Assembly: GCF_004297105.1 (NCBI RefSeq)
Contig: NZ_SCVE01000006.1
Coordinates: 62,001 to 126,000, forward strand
DNA: 64,000 bases
Direction of reading: 5' to 3'
From: Herbiconiux sp.
GTDB taxonomy: Bacteria > Actinomycetota > Actinomycetes > Actinomycetales > Microbacteriaceae
Part shown: piece after piece, positions 29,035-39,013 of the stretch
How the letters are laid out: the number at the start of each line of letters is the position of its first letter
Numbering within the stretch: the stretch's first letter is position 1
Notes under the pieces: model-generated
What the model was told of the DNA's origin: nothing
The model's database searches: none
Seen by the model: the letters and a program-made list of their open reading frames with translations, nothing else
Program-made: the position numbers and the translations under genes

Positions 29035-31304
29035 CACTCGGCCTTGTGGCCGGTGTGTCCGTTGTGTCCGCTCTGGGTGGGAGCCGGCATCGACTTCTGC
29101 ACCTGCATGAGGAACTCGACGTTCGACGAGGTCTCCTTCAGGCGGCTGAGCACGATCTCCAGAGCCTGCTGCTGGTCGACACCGGCGAGGGCACGACGCA
29201 GCTTCCAGGTGATCTTGGTCTCGTCGGCGCCCATCAGCAGTTCTTCACGGCGGGTGCTCGACGCGTTCACGTCGACCGCCGGGAAGATGCGCTTGTCGGC
29301 GAGCTGACGCGACAGACGCAGCTCGGAGTTGCCGGTGCCCTTGAACTCCTCGAAGATCACCTCGTCCATCTTCGAACCGGTCTCCACGAGCGCGGTGGCG
29401 AGGATCGTGAGCGATCCGCCGTTCTCGATGTTGCGCGCGGCGCCGAAGAAGCGCTTCGGCGGGTAGAGCGCCGAGGCGTCGACACCACCGGAGAGGATGC
29501 GACCGGATGCGGGCGACGCCAGGTTGTAGGCGCGGCCGAGGCGGGTGATCGAGTCGAGCAGCACCACCACGTCGTGACCGAGCTCCACGAGGCGCTTGGC
29601 GCGCTCGATGGCGAGTTCGGCGACCGTGGTGTGGTCTTCGGCAGGGCGGTCGAAGGTGGAGGCGATGACCTCGCCCTTCACCGTGCGCTGCATGTCGGTG
29701 ACCTCTTCGGGCCGCTCGTCGACCAGAACCACCATGAGGTGCACCTCGGGGTTGTTCGTGGAGATGGCGTTGGCGATCTGCTGCAGCACGATGGTCTTGC
29801 CGGCCTTCGGCGGCGCCACGATGAGGCCGCGCTGGCCCTTGCCGATGGGAGCCACCAGGTCGATGATGCGCTGCGTGAGCTTGCCCGGCTCGGTCTCGAG
29901 GCGCAGGCGCTCCTGGGGGTACAGCGGCGTGAGCTTGCCGAATTCGACGCGGTTCTGCGCCTCGTCGACGGGCAGGCCGTTGATCGACTCGATGCGCACG
30001 ATCGCGTTGTACTTCTGGCGGCCGTTCGAGTCGCCCTCACGCGGCTGGCGGATGCTGCCCACCACCGCGTCGCCCTTGCGCAGGTTGTACTTCTTCACCT
30101 GGCCGAGCGAGACGTAGACGTCGCTGTTGCCGGGGAGGTAGCCGCTCGTGCGCACGAAGGCGTAGTTGTCGAGGATGTCGAGGATGCCGGCCACCGGGAT
30201 GAGCACGTCGTCTTCGGAGATCTCGGGCTCGATCTCGTCGCCGCCGGTCTGGCCACGGCGCTTGCGGTCACGGTAGCGGTTGCGGGCGCCACGGTCGTTG
30301 CGGTCGCCGTCGAGCCCTGCTCGGTCGGCACCGCCGCGGTCGTTCTGGCGGTCGTCCTGCTCCTGCTTCGACTCGGTGCGGTCGGCTGCAGAGGCCTGCT
30401 GACCGGCGTTCTGGTTGCGGTTGCCGTTGTTCTGGCCACCGTTGCCGCCGTTCTGGCCGGCGTTTCCGTTGCCGTTCTGGTTGCCCTGGTTCTGGCCGCC
30501 CTGGTTCTGGTTGCCGTTCTGGCCGTCCTGGTTGGCGGCGTTCCCGTTGGCGTTGTTGCCCCGGCCACGACGGTTGCGGTTGCGGCCGCGACCGCCCTCG
30601 GGGCGCTCGTTCTGCTCGCCCTCGCCGCTGTCGTTCGACTCCTCGGAGACGTTGGCGCTGGTGTCGGCCTCGGCGGGCACCAGGGTGTCGATGCTCTCGT
30701 CGGCCTGGTTGAGGTGGCCGGCGGCGGAGACGCGCTCGCCACGGCCTCGGCCCGATCCGGTGCGCTGACCCTGCTCGGCGTCGCCCGACGTGGCGGCGGC
30801 ACTGTCGGTGCTGCCGGCGTTCTGGCGCTCGATGGCACGACCGCCGTCGACCGAGGTGACGCGGCGCGAGGTGCGGCGCTTGGGCGAGACGGGGCCTTCG
30901 GGCAGCTCGATGACGATCTGCTCCTTGGGCGCTGCGGCCGCGGCCGGCGCCTGACGGAGGAGCTCGTCGGGGATGATGGGGCCGTCGAGCACCTCGGCGG
31001 CGGGCTCGACCGGCTCCGCAGCGGCCGGAGCCTCTGCGGGGGCGACCTCGTCGGAGGTCGCCGCGGCAGCCTCCGGTGCGATCACGGAGTCGAAGTCGAG
31101 CGTCGTCGCATCGGCGACGGGCTGGATGGTGATGGGCGAACCCTCGGGCAGTTCGGTCGCGCCGTCCTGCACCAGGCGGATGGCCTCGACGAGGTCGCCC
31201 TTGCGGAGCTTGGAGGCGCCGACCATGCCGAGCCCGGTGGCGATCGCCTGGAGTTCGGAGACCTTCAATGTCGAAAGGTCGGCGCGGGTGTTGACGTCAG
31301 TCAC
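29034..31304 (-). CDS. rho: Transcription termination factor Rho with a long N-terminal insertion
   Basis: A hexameric RNA-dependent helicase, 756 residues against 419 in E. coli. The N-terminal Rho-N helix bundle (about 10-50) is followed by roughly 300 residues of low-complexity sequence, then the RNA-binding OB fold and the ATPase with Walker A APPKAGKT. The insertion has an acidic/Ala part, an Arg-rich part, and an Asn/Gln/Gly-rich tract (about 248-301). Arg/Asp-rich insertions are known in actinobacterial Rho; the Asn/Gln tract is prion-like in composition. The GTG start has a 196-base upstream gap with a stem-loop. Confidence 0.97.
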   Translation of the reverse strand: MTDVNTRADLSTLKVSELQAIATGLGMVGASKLRKGDLVEAIRLVQDGATELPEGSPITIQPVADATTLDFDSVIAPEAAAATSDEVAPAEAPAAAEPVEPAAEVLDGPIIPDELLRQAPAAAAAPKEQIVIELPEGPVSPKRRTSRRVTSVDGGRAIERQNAGSTDSAAATSGDAEQGQRTGSGRGRGERVSAAGHLNQADESIDTLVPAEADTSANVSEESNDSGEGEQNERPEGGRGRNRNRRGRGNNANGNAANQDGQNGNQNQGGQNQGNQNGNGNAGQNGGNGGQNNGNRNQNAGQQASAADRTESKQEQDDRQNDRGGADRAGLDGDRNDRGARNRYRDRKRRGQTGGDEIEPEISEDDVLIPVAGILDILDNYAFVRTSGYLPGNSDVYVSLGQVKKYNLRKGDAVVGSIRQPREGDSNGRQKYNAIVRIESINGLPVDEAQNRVEFGKLTPLYPQERLRLETEPGKLTQRIIDLVAPIGKGQRGLIVAPPKAGKTIVLQQIANAISTNNPEVHLMVVLVDERPEEVTDMQRTVKGEVIASTFDRPAEDHTTVAELAIERAKRLVELGHDVVVLLDSITRLGRAYNLASPASGRILSGGVDASALYPPKRFFGAARNIENGGSLTILATALVETGSKMDEVIFEEFKGTGNSELRLSRQLADKRIFPAVDVNASSTRREELLMGADETKITWKLRRALAGVDQQQALEIVLSRLKETSSNVEFLMQVQKSMPAPTQSGHNGHTGHKAE

Positions 31305-31378
31305 GGAGATGGGTGTCCTTCCCCTGTCGGCTACGAAAAGCCAGGCAGAGAACTGTCCGCGAACGGGAACGCACTCGG

Positions 31379-31408
31379 ATGCACCAGATCAACGAATGAC
31401 TGATGCAT
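31379..31408 (-). promoter_or_regulatory. Stem-loop in the rho leader
   Basis: ATGCATCAG and CTGGTGCAT (minus strand) form a 9-pair stem with one G-U pair around a 12-base loop, 75 bases before the rho start. It may serve autoregulation, which is known for rho leaders in other bacteria. The rest of the gap (31305-31500) holds no gene. Confidence 0.5.
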
Positions 31409-31500
31409 GGCCGGGGTACGTCTCTGCACGCGGCAGGAAATGAGTTAGAGGAATGCGCCGGGGCGGGGCCTATGCTTTTTGATAACAGCAGACCCTTCGG

Positions 31501-32451
31501 CTACAGAGAGCCGGTTTCGTCCGGGTGCTCTTCAACTGTAGCACCTTTGAAGTCCACGGCCAGAATCAGCGACTCCCAGGGTGTCGCGGCCTGGGAGGCC
31601 ACGAGTTCGGCGGCGGCGAGCCGCTGACCGGGGTCGCTGCAGAGCACCAGGATGCTCGGCCCGGCACCCGACACGACGGCCGGGAAGCCCTCGGCACGCA
31701 GCGCCTGGATGAGCCGGTCGGTCTCGGGCATCGCACTCGCCCGGTAGCTCTGGTGCAGCTTGTCCTCCGTGGCCGCGAGCAGCAGCTCGGGGCTCTGGAT
31801 GAGCGCCGCGATGAGCAGCGTTGAGCGCGACACATTGAAGATGGCGTCGGCGTGCGGCACCGACTCGGGCTGCAGGCTGCGCGCGAGCGCGGTCGACATG
31901 GTCTCCTGCGGCACGAGCACCAAGGGCGAGACGCCGCGGTGCACGATCAGCTTCTTGAACTGCGGCCCCTCGGGAGTGACCCAGGCGATGGTGAGGCCAC
32001 CGAAGAGCGCCGGCGCCACGTTGTCGGGGTGCCCCTCGAGCTCGGTCGCCCGGGCGAGCAGCCCGAGCGAGTCGATCTCGACGATGCCCTCGAGCAGCCC
32101 CTTGGCCGCCATGATGCCCGACACGATGGCCGCTCCGGATGACCCGAGCCCCCGACCGTGCGGAATCACGTTGTGGGCCTCGAGGTGCAGGCCGGGCAGC
32201 TCCTGCCCGTAGGCGGCGAAGGTGTGGGCGATGGCCCGCACGACGAGGTTGCTCTCATCCGTCGGCACCTCGCCGGCACCCACGCCGTCGACGTCGACGA
32301 ACGCACCCGGCTCGTCGCGGACGGTGACGGTTAGCTGGTCGTAGAGGGCGAGTGCGAGGCCCAGTGTGTCGAAGCCGGGACCGAGGTTCGCCGTGGTCGC
32401 GGGAACGCGCACGGTGACCGAGCGGCCCACGGGGATGGCGCCGAGGCTCAC
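31501..32451 (-). CDS. thrB: Homoserine kinase
   Basis: A 316-residue GHMP kinase that phosphorylates homoserine with ATP. Motifs include VPATTANLGPGFD near the N-terminus, the phosphate-binding PHGRGLGSSGAA and the C-terminal VSGAGPSIL. The GTG at 32451 overlaps the thrC stop (GTGA), so the two are coupled. It completes the hom-thrC-thrB threonine operon. Confidence 0.95.
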   Translation of the reverse strand: MSLGAIPVGRSVTVRVPATTANLGPGFDTLGLALALYDQLTVTVRDEPGAFVDVDGVGAGEVPTDESNLVVRAIAHTFAAYGQELPGLHLEAHNVIPHGRGLGSSGAAIVSGIMAAKGLLEGIVEIDSLGLLARATELEGHPDNVAPALFGGLTIAWVTPEGPQFKKLIVHRGVSPLVLVPQETMSTALARSLQPESVPHADAIFNVSRSTLLIAALIQSPELLLAATEDKLHQSYRASAMPETDRLIQALRAEGFPAVVSGAGPSILVLCSDPGQRLAAAELVASQAATPWESLILAVDFKGATVEEHPDETGSL

Positions 32452-33554
32452 GAAGCAGCTTTCTGGAGGCCGAGCACGCCGGCGATCTCGGCGGAGTCGA
32501 CCGACACGACGGTGGGCTTGACCTCTCCCCCGTCTTCGCCGCGGAGAGCCCACTGCGGGTCTTTCAGACCGTGACCCGTGACCGTGATGACCACGGTGGC
32601 GCCCGCGGGGATGACCCCGGCGTCGGAGCGCTCGAGCAGGCCTGCGACGCCGATGGCGGAGGCCGGCTCCACGAAGATGCCGACCTCGGCCGAGAGGATG
32701 CGGTGTGCGGCGAGGATGTTCTCGTCGCTGATCGCACCGAAGTAGCCGTCGGTCGACTCGCGCGCGGCGAGAGCGAGCTCCCAGGAGGCCGGGTTGCCGA
32801 TGCGGATCGCGCTGGCGATGGTGTCGGGGTTCTTCACCACGTGGCCGAGCACGATGGGCGCGGAACCCTCGGCCTGGAAGCCGAACATGCGAGGCAGCTT
32901 CGTGACGACGCCCCGCTCCAGCTCTTCGGCGTAGCCGCGGGAGTAGGCGGTGTAGTTGCCCGCGTTGCCGACGGGCAGCAGGTGGAAGTCGGGCGCGTCC
33001 TGCAGCACCTCGACCACCTCGTAGGCGGCCGTCTTCTGGCCGTTGATGCGATCGGGGTTCACCGAGTTCACGAGGTGCACCGGGTAGTTCGCCGAGAGGT
33101 CGCGCGCGAGGTCGAGGCAGTCGTCGAAGTTGCCCTGCACCTGGATGAGCTGGGCGTTGTGCGCGATGGCCTGGCTGAGCTTGCCCATCGCGATCTTGCC
33201 TTCGGGCACCAGCACGGCGGCGGTGATGCCGGCGTGCGTGGCGTAGGCGGCGGCCGAGGCCGACGTGTTGCCGGTGGAGGCGCAGATGACGGCCTTCGCG
33301 CCGTGCTCGACGGCTTTCGAGATGGCCATCGTCATGCCGCGGTCTTTGAACGAACCCGTGGGGTTCATGCCCTCGAACTTGATGTACACCTTCGCACCCG
33401 TGCGGGCGGAGAGCGCCGGCGCCGGGATGAGGGGGGTGCCGCCCTCACCGAGCGTGACCACCGGGGTGGCGTCGGTGATGTCGAGACGGTCGGCGTACTC
33501 GTGAAGGACCCCGCGCCACTGGCGGGACGGGATACGGGGGGTGCTGTCGGCCAC
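32448..33554 (-). CDS. thrC: Threonine synthase
   Basis: A 368-residue PLP enzyme that converts O-phosphohomoserine to threonine. The PLP lysine is in PTGSFKDRGM and the phosphate-binding loop is LPVGNAGN. The GTG start overlaps the hom stop by one base (TAGTG). Confidence 0.95.
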   Translation of the reverse strand: MADSTPRIPSRQWRGVLHEYADRLDITDATPVVTLGEGGTPLIPAPALSARTGAKVYIKFEGMNPTGSFKDRGMTMAISKAVEHGAKAVICASTGNTSASAAAYATHAGITAAVLVPEGKIAMGKLSQAIAHNAQLIQVQGNFDDCLDLARDLSANYPVHLVNSVNPDRINGQKTAAYEVVEVLQDAPDFHLLPVGNAGNYTAYSRGYAEELERGVVTKLPRMFGFQAEGSAPIVLGHVVKNPDTIASAIRIGNPASWELALAARESTDGYFGAISDENILAAHRILSAEVGIFVEPASAIGVAGLLERSDAGVIPAGATVVITVTGHGLKDPQWALRGEDGGEVKPTVVSVDSAEIAGVLGLQKAAS

Positions 33555-34897
33555 TAGGGCGTTTCTCCTTCAACTCGTAGGACTGATTCGACCCGAACGA
33601 CGGCGTCGTTCGCCGAAACAGCCGCCACCGTGGCCGCGAGGGCGGCTTCGGTGGCTTCGTGGGTGACAATGACAAGGGTAGCGGTGAGTGCATCCGACTC
33701 CGATGCCGACCCGGCCGCAGAGGCGGTGGCGACCGTCTGCTGCACGGCCTCCACGGAGACACCGTGCTCGCTGAACAGGCCGGCGATCTGCGCCAGCACA
33801 CCCGGTTTGTCGGTGACGATGAGGGTCAACTGGTAGCGGGTGATCACGGCGCCGATGCCGAGGATCGGCAGGTTCGCGTGCGTCGACTCCCCCGTGCCCG
33901 GGCCGCCCGCGACGTGCCGGCGCGCGGCCGACACGAGGTCGCCGAGAACCGCGGAGGCCGTCTCCACTCCCCCGGCGCCGGCCCCGTAGAACATCAGGTC
34001 ACCCGCGGCCTCGGCCTGCACGAACACCGCGTTCTTGGCCCCGTGCACCGCGGCGAGCGGATGCATCCGGCTGATGAGTGCGGGATGAACGCGCGCCACG
34101 ACCCCCTCGATGCCCGTCTCCGGGTCGACCAACCGCTCGCAGATGGCGAGCAGCTTCACGACGTAGCCGGCCTTCTGCGCGGAGTCGATCTGCGCGGCGG
34201 TGACCGTGGTCATGCCCTCGCGGTGCACCGACTCCACCGGCACGGCGGTGTGGAACGCGAGCGAGGCGAGGATCGCGGCCTTCTGCGCGGCATCGAACCC
34301 TTCGACATCGGCGGTGGGGTCGGCCTCGGCGTAGCCGAGCTCGGTGGCCACGGCGAGGGCGTTCTCGAACGTGTCGCCCTCGACGTCCATGCGGTCGAGG
34401 ATGAAGTTCGTGGTGCCGTTCACGATGCCCATCACACGGTCGACGCGATCTCCCGCGAGACTGTCGCGGAGCGGACGGATGATGGGGATGGCCCCACCGG
34501 CGGCCGCCTCGTAGTAGAGCTGCGCGCCCACCCGGTCGGCGGCGTCGAAGAGCTCTGGGCCGTGGGTGGCGAGCAGCGCTTTGTTGCCCGTGACGACGTC
34601 GGCGCCTGAGGCGATCGCGAGCTGGATGTACTGACGGGCCGGCTCGATGCCGCCCATCAACTCGATCACGATGTCGGCCGACTGGATGAGCGTCGAGGCA
34701 TCCGTGGTGAGCAGCTCGCGCGGGATGGCGGTGTCGCGCGGGGCGTCGATGTCACGCACGGCGACCCCGATGAGGTCGAGGCCGGCACCCACGCGGGCTG
34801 CCAGTTCGTCGCGGTTCTCGAGCAGCAGCCGCGCCACCTGGGATCCGACGCTGCCGGCGCCGAGGAGGGCGATCCTGAGATTGCGGTATTCGATCAT
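33554..34897 (-). CDS. hom: Homoserine dehydrogenase with ACT domain
   Basis: A 447-residue NAD(P)H-dependent enzyme that reduces aspartate semialdehyde to homoserine. It has the N-terminal Rossmann motif LGAGSVGSQV, the catalytic region GIVNGTTNFIL, and a C-terminal ACT domain (about 350-430) that probably gives threonine feedback inhibition. The ATG overlaps the lysA stop (ATGA), so the lysine and threonine branches are encoded together. Confidence 0.95.
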   Translation of the reverse strand: MIEYRNLRIALLGAGSVGSQVARLLLENRDELAARVGAGLDLIGVAVRDIDAPRDTAIPRELLTTDASTLIQSADIVIELMGGIEPARQYIQLAIASGADVVTGNKALLATHGPELFDAADRVGAQLYYEAAAGGAIPIIRPLRDSLAGDRVDRVMGIVNGTTNFILDRMDVEGDTFENALAVATELGYAEADPTADVEGFDAAQKAAILASLAFHTAVPVESVHREGMTTVTAAQIDSAQKAGYVVKLLAICERLVDPETGIEGVVARVHPALISRMHPLAAVHGAKNAVFVQAEAAGDLMFYGAGAGGVETASAVLGDLVSAARRHVAGGPGTGESTHANLPILGIGAVITRYQLTLIVTDKPGVLAQIAGLFSEHGVSVEAVQQTVATASAAGSASESDALTATLVIVTHEATEAALAATVAAVSANDAVVRVESVLRVEGETP

Positions 34898-36336
34898 GAG
34901 AGGGTTCCAAGGGAGTCTGGGCCGACGTACGCGGCATCGCGTGCGAGGAGGTCGTGCTCGGTCTCGCGGCGCACGATCACGCGTGCCTCACCGTTCTGCA
35001 CGGCGACGACCGCGGGGCGGCCGAGGTAGTTGTAGTTGCTCGCCAGCGACCAGCAGTAAGCGCCGGTGGCGGGCACCGCGAGCAGGTCGCCGGGCTGCAC
35101 GTCGCCCGGCAGGTAGTCGGCGTACACCACGATGTCACCGCTTTCGCAGTGCTTGCCGGCCACGCGCACGAGGGCCGGGTCGGCGGCCGAGGCGCGCGAC
35201 GCAAGGCGAACGGAGTAGTCGGAGCCGTAGAGGGCGGGCCGGGCGTTGTCGCTCATGCCGCCGTCGACGCTGACGTAGCGGCGCACCGAGTCGGTGGGGT
35301 GCGCATCCGCTCCCTCGCCCGGGATGCTCACCAGCACGTCTTTGACCGTGCCCACCTCGTAGAGGGTGACACCCGCCGTGCCGATGATCGAGCGGCCGGG
35401 CTCGAAGGCGAGACCGGGCACCGGGATGCCGAGCCGGGCACACTCGGCCGCGACCGCATCCACGATCACGGCGGCGAGCTCGGGAGCCGGCGTGGGATCG
35501 TCGGCCGTGGTGTAGGCGATGCCGAAGCCGCCGCCCAGGTTCAGCTCGGGCACCGCGCCGCCCTCGAGCAGCCGGGCGTGCAGCTCGAGCAGGCGGGCGG
35601 CCGATTCGGCGAAGCCGTCGGAGCCGAAGATCTGCGAGCCGATGTGGCAGTGCAGGCCACGGAACGCGAGCGAGTCGTGCGCGCGGATGGCGGCGACGTA
35701 CTCGGCGCCCTGGTCGAGCCTCACACCGAACTTCTGGTCTTCGTGCGCCGTGGCGAGGAAGTCGTGGGTGTGGGCGTGCACCCCGCTGTTCACACGCAGG
35801 CGCACATCCTGGATGCGGCCGTGCCGCTGCGCGGCTTCGGCCACCCGCTCGACCTCGATGGCGCTGTCGATCACGATCACGCCGACGCCGACGGCCACGG
35901 CGCGGTCGATCTCGGCGAGCGACTTGTTGTTGCCGTGCAGGCCGATGTGCGCGGGGTCGACCCCCGCGGCAAGGGCCACCGCGAGCTCACCGCCGCTGCA
36001 GACGTCGACCGAGAGCCCCTCCTCGGCCATCCAGCGCGCCACCTCGATGCTGAGGAAGGCCTTGCCGGCGTAGTAGACGGTGCAGCTCGTGCCGACCCGG
36101 GCGGCCTCGGTCTGGAAGGCGGTGCGGATGCCCCGGGCGCGGGTGCGCGCATCCGTCTCGTCGATGACGTAGAGGGGCGTGCCGAAGCGTGCCGCGAGAT
36201 CGGAGGCCGGGACGCCCGCGAAGGCGATCTCACCCGATTCGGTGCGAGCGGCGCCGGCGGGCCAGATCGGCGACGGCAGCGCATCCGCGTCGTGGGGGTG
36301 CGCGAGCCAGTCGGGCGCGAGCGGGCTGGAGGTCAT
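34894..36336 (-). CDS. lysA: Diaminopimelate decarboxylase
   Basis: A 480-residue PLP enzyme that makes lysine from meso-diaminopimelate. The PLP lysine is in VYYAGKAFLS. The C-terminal CESGDI motif supplies active-site residues in the dimer, and HCHIGSQI is in the TIM barrel. The ATG at 36336 is chosen; an upstream in-frame start at 36420 lies in sequence without coding character. The 131-base gap before it (36337-36467) shows no gene. Confidence 0.95.
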   Translation of the reverse strand: MTSSPLAPDWLAHPHDADALPSPIWPAGAARTESGEIAFAGVPASDLAARFGTPLYVIDETDARTRARGIRTAFQTEAARVGTSCTVYYAGKAFLSIEVARWMAEEGLSVDVCSGGELAVALAAGVDPAHIGLHGNNKSLAEIDRAVAVGVGVIVIDSAIEVERVAEAAQRHGRIQDVRLRVNSGVHAHTHDFLATAHEDQKFGVRLDQGAEYVAAIRAHDSLAFRGLHCHIGSQIFGSDGFAESAARLLELHARLLEGGAVPELNLGGGFGIAYTTADDPTPAPELAAVIVDAVAAECARLGIPVPGLAFEPGRSIIGTAGVTLYEVGTVKDVLVSIPGEGADAHPTDSVRRYVSVDGGMSDNARPALYGSDYSVRLASRASAADPALVRVAGKHCESGDIVVYADYLPGDVQPGDLLAVPATGAYCWSLASNYNYLGRPAVVAVQNGEARVIVRRETEHDLLARDAAYVGPDSLGTLS

Positions 36337-36467
36337 GGACGGATCCCTTAGGTGTCTGGATGGCACAAGGGGCGAGCGGACCTGGCTTGGTCCCTGAAGC
36401 CGACTCCGAGGCATGAACACTCGGATCTACCGACGATCTTAGCGGTAGAGCCGCCCAGCGCTGCCGC

Positions 36468-37247
36468 TCAGCCGCAGGTGCCCATGGTGCTGAAGCTCTG
36501 CTCGTTCGCCACGAACCCGCGTGCGGTGAGGTTCACGCTGGCCTGCCCTTCGGTGACCGTGAGCGACTCGATCTGTGCGCCCTGCGGCAGGTAGTTCGCC
36601 ACGCAGACGGTGATGGGCTTGTTGGTGACGCCTCCGAGCAATTGGTCGAGATCGAGGTTGAGGCTGCCCGCACCCTGGTCGAGCGTGGCCGCTCCGGGCT
36701 GGATCATGACGTCGGTACCGGATGCGGTGACCTCACCGGTGACGTGATAGCCGACGGTGAACCCCAGAACCGACAGGCTTCCGTCGTAGGAGACCTGGCC
36801 GTCGCCGAGCACGAGACCCGACCCGCCGGGAATCGAGATGACCTTGTCGACCGCGTCCTGGTCGAGCGTGAGAGTGGCGTGCACCTGGTCGATCGGCTGG
36901 CTCAGATCGGTGGGCACGCCGTCGGCCACCACGTGCGCCGACACCGGCACGCCGCTCACCGTGAGATCGGGGGCGTCGAGCGTGACCTCGCTGATGCGAC
37001 CGGTCACCACCTGGGCCAGGAACGACGCTCCTCCGATCGTGACGTCGATGTCGCCCTGCACGTTGTCGGGAAGCGACGACGCGATCTCGGCCGACGCCCG
37101 GCTCTCGGCGTAGGCGCGCGTGGCGACATCCGCGATCACGACCACCACGGCCAGCACCACGACGATGCCGATCAGCCACCACAGCCAGCGGAGCGAGCGC
37201 TTCTTGGGCGGCTCGACGGGGGCGGCGACGGGATAGGGCGCGGTCAT
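36468..37247 (-). CDS. LmeA-like (DUF2993) membrane-anchored protein
   Basis: A 259-residue protein with a proline-rich cytoplasmic N-terminus, one membrane helix (about 23-45) and an extracytoplasmic beta-rich region of the DUF2993 kind. In mycobacteria the related LmeA binds phospholipid and supports lipomannan elongation. GGAGG precedes the ATG. A pair of C-terminal cysteines (VCVAN and GTCG) may form a disulfide. Confidence 0.8.
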   Translation of the reverse strand: MTAPYPVAAPVEPPKKRSLRWLWWLIGIVVVLAVVVVIADVATRAYAESRASAEIASSLPDNVQGDIDVTIGGASFLAQVVTGRISEVTLDAPDLTVSGVPVSAHVVADGVPTDLSQPIDQVHATLTLDQDAVDKVISIPGGSGLVLGDGQVSYDGSLSVLGFTVGYHVTGEVTASGTDVMIQPGAATLDQGAGSLNLDLDQLLGGVTNKPITVCVANYLPQGAQIESLTVTEGQASVNLTARGFVANEQSFSTMGTCG

Positions 37248-37287
37248 GCCTCCATAGTGGCATGCTCCCCCGCCCGCGACAGGGGTG

Positions 37288-38943
37288 CTACATGCGGTCG
37301 GGCGCCGACACCCCGAGCAGGTCGAGCCCGTTGCGGATGACCTGACCCGTGGCGTCGTTGAGCCAGAGCCGCGTGCCGTGGATCGGCGCGAGCTCCTCGT
37401 CGCCGAAGGGCAGCACGCGGCACGCGTCGTACCAGCGGTGGTAGAAGCCGGCCAGCTCCTCGAGGTAGCGGGCGATGCGGTGCGGCTCGCGCAGCTCGGC
37501 CGAGTGGGCCACGATGCGCGGGAACTCCTGCAGCGCGCCGATGAGCGCCGTCTCGGTGGGATGCACGAGCAGCGCGGGCTCGAAGTCGGCGCGCGTGACG
37601 CCGGCCTCGGCGGCGTTGCGGGCCACCGAACGGGTGCGGGCGTGCGCGTACTGCACGTAGAACACGGGGTTGTCGTTGGTGCGTGAGCGCAGCTTCTCCC
37701 CGTCGAGTGCGAGCGGCGAGTCGGCCGGGTAGCGGGCCAGCCAGTAGCGCAGCGCATCGGCACCCAGCCAGGAGAGCAGATCGTCGAGCTCGATGATGTT
37801 GCCGGCGCGCTTCGAGAGCTTGGCACCGTTCAGGTTCACGAGCTGCCCGATGAGCACCGAGAGGGTGGCGGGATCGTCGCCGGCCGCGGCCGCGAGAGCC
37901 TTGAGGCGCCCCACGTAGCCGTGGTGGTCGGCACCGAGGAGATAGATCTTCTCGCCGAAACCGCGGTCTTTCTTCGAGAGGTAATAGGCCGCGTCGGCGG
38001 CGAAATAGGTGACGATGCCGTTGCCGCGGGTGAGCACCCGGTCTTTGTCGTCGCCGAAGTCGGTGGTGCGCACCCAGACGGCATCGTCGGCCTCGTAGAC
38101 ATGACCCTGGGCACGTAGGCGCGCCTCGGCGTCGTCGATGGCGGTGAGCCCGGTGGCGGCATCCGGAGCATGAAGAGCCCGCTCGGAGAAGAACACGTCG
38201 AAGTGCACGTGGAAGTTCTCGAGCGACTGCTTGATCTCGGCCAGCTGGAGCTCGTAGGCCAGGTCGCGGGCGATGGCGACGGCTTCGTCGTCGGGCTTCT
38301 CGAGCAGATCGGGCACCGCGGCGACGACGCGCTCGGCGAGTTCGCCGATGTAGGGCCCGGGGTAGCCCTTCTCGGGAGTGGGCAGACCCTTGGCCGCGGC
38401 GAGCACGGAGAGACCGAACACATCCATCTGGCTGCCCGCGTCGTTGATGTAGTACTCGGCGGTGACCTGGGCCCCGGATGCGCGCAGCACGCGCGCGATC
38501 GAGTCGCCGAGAGCGGCCCAGCGGGTGTGACCGATGTGCAGCGGGCCGGTCGGGTTCGCCGACACGAACTCCATGTTGATGACGTGGCCCGCCAGCACCT
38601 CGTTGTGGCCGTAGTTCTCGGCGGCGTCGACGATCGTACGGGCGATCTCGGCCGCGGCGGCGGTCTCGAGGGTGATGTTGATGAACCCGGGACCCGCGAC
38701 ATCCACCGCGGCGACACCCTCGATGGCCTCGATGGCGGGGGCCAGCTCGAGGGCGAAGTCGCGCGGGCTGAGGCCCAGCCGCTTGGCGAGCTTCATGGCG
38801 ATGTTCGAGGCCCAGTCGCCGTGGTCGCGGTTGCGAGGGCGCTCCAGCGCGGCGTCGCTCTCGGTGATCGAGATGCCCTCGACGGAGGCGAGCCGGTCGG
38901 AGACGATGGCGAAAAGGTGCGCGGAGAGGGCTTCGGGAGTCAC
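37288..38943 (-). CDS. argS: Arginyl-tRNA synthetase
   Basis: A 551-residue class I synthetase. The HIGH motif is in NPTGPLHIGHTRW, and a KLSKRAGN segment stands where KMSKS is expected. The GTG at 38943 fits the family start, and TAGAAT ends 8 bases before it, implying a leaderless message. It heads the argS-lysA-hom-thrC-thrB-rho string, and a tRNA-Arg gene lies one gene upstream. Confidence 0.96.
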   Translation of the reverse strand: MTPEALSAHLFAIVSDRLASVEGISITESDAALERPRNRDHGDWASNIAMKLAKRLGLSPRDFALELAPAIEAIEGVAAVDVAGPGFINITLETAAAAEIARTIVDAAENYGHNEVLAGHVINMEFVSANPTGPLHIGHTRWAALGDSIARVLRASGAQVTAEYYINDAGSQMDVFGLSVLAAAKGLPTPEKGYPGPYIGELAERVVAAVPDLLEKPDDEAVAIARDLAYELQLAEIKQSLENFHVHFDVFFSERALHAPDAATGLTAIDDAEARLRAQGHVYEADDAVWVRTTDFGDDKDRVLTRGNGIVTYFAADAAYYLSKKDRGFGEKIYLLGADHHGYVGRLKALAAAAGDDPATLSVLIGQLVNLNGAKLSKRAGNIIELDDLLSWLGADALRYWLARYPADSPLALDGEKLRSRTNDNPVFYVQYAHARTRSVARNAAEAGVTRADFEPALLVHPTETALIGALQEFPRIVAHSAELREPHRIARYLEELAGFYHRWYDACRVLPFGDEELAPIHGTRLWLNDATGQVIRNGLDLLGVSAPDRM

Positions 38944-38951
38944 GGCGAACG

Positions 38952-38957
38952 ATTCTA
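38952..38957 (-). promoter_or_regulatory. Leaderless -10 hexamer of argS
   Basis: TAGAAT ends 8 bases before the GTG start of argS. The -35 sequence is weak. Confidence 0.55.
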
Positions 38958-39013
38958 CCGCTCCGGGGCGGTGGCACCCCGCCGTGGCGCAGCGGCAGCC
39001 GGCCCGCTTCGCG

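Noticed and set aside
29046..31403. 785-codon open frame on the plus strand opposite rho
   Set aside because: A shadow of the rho gene; its valine/leucine-rich runs mirror the Asn/Gln codons of the Rho insertion.
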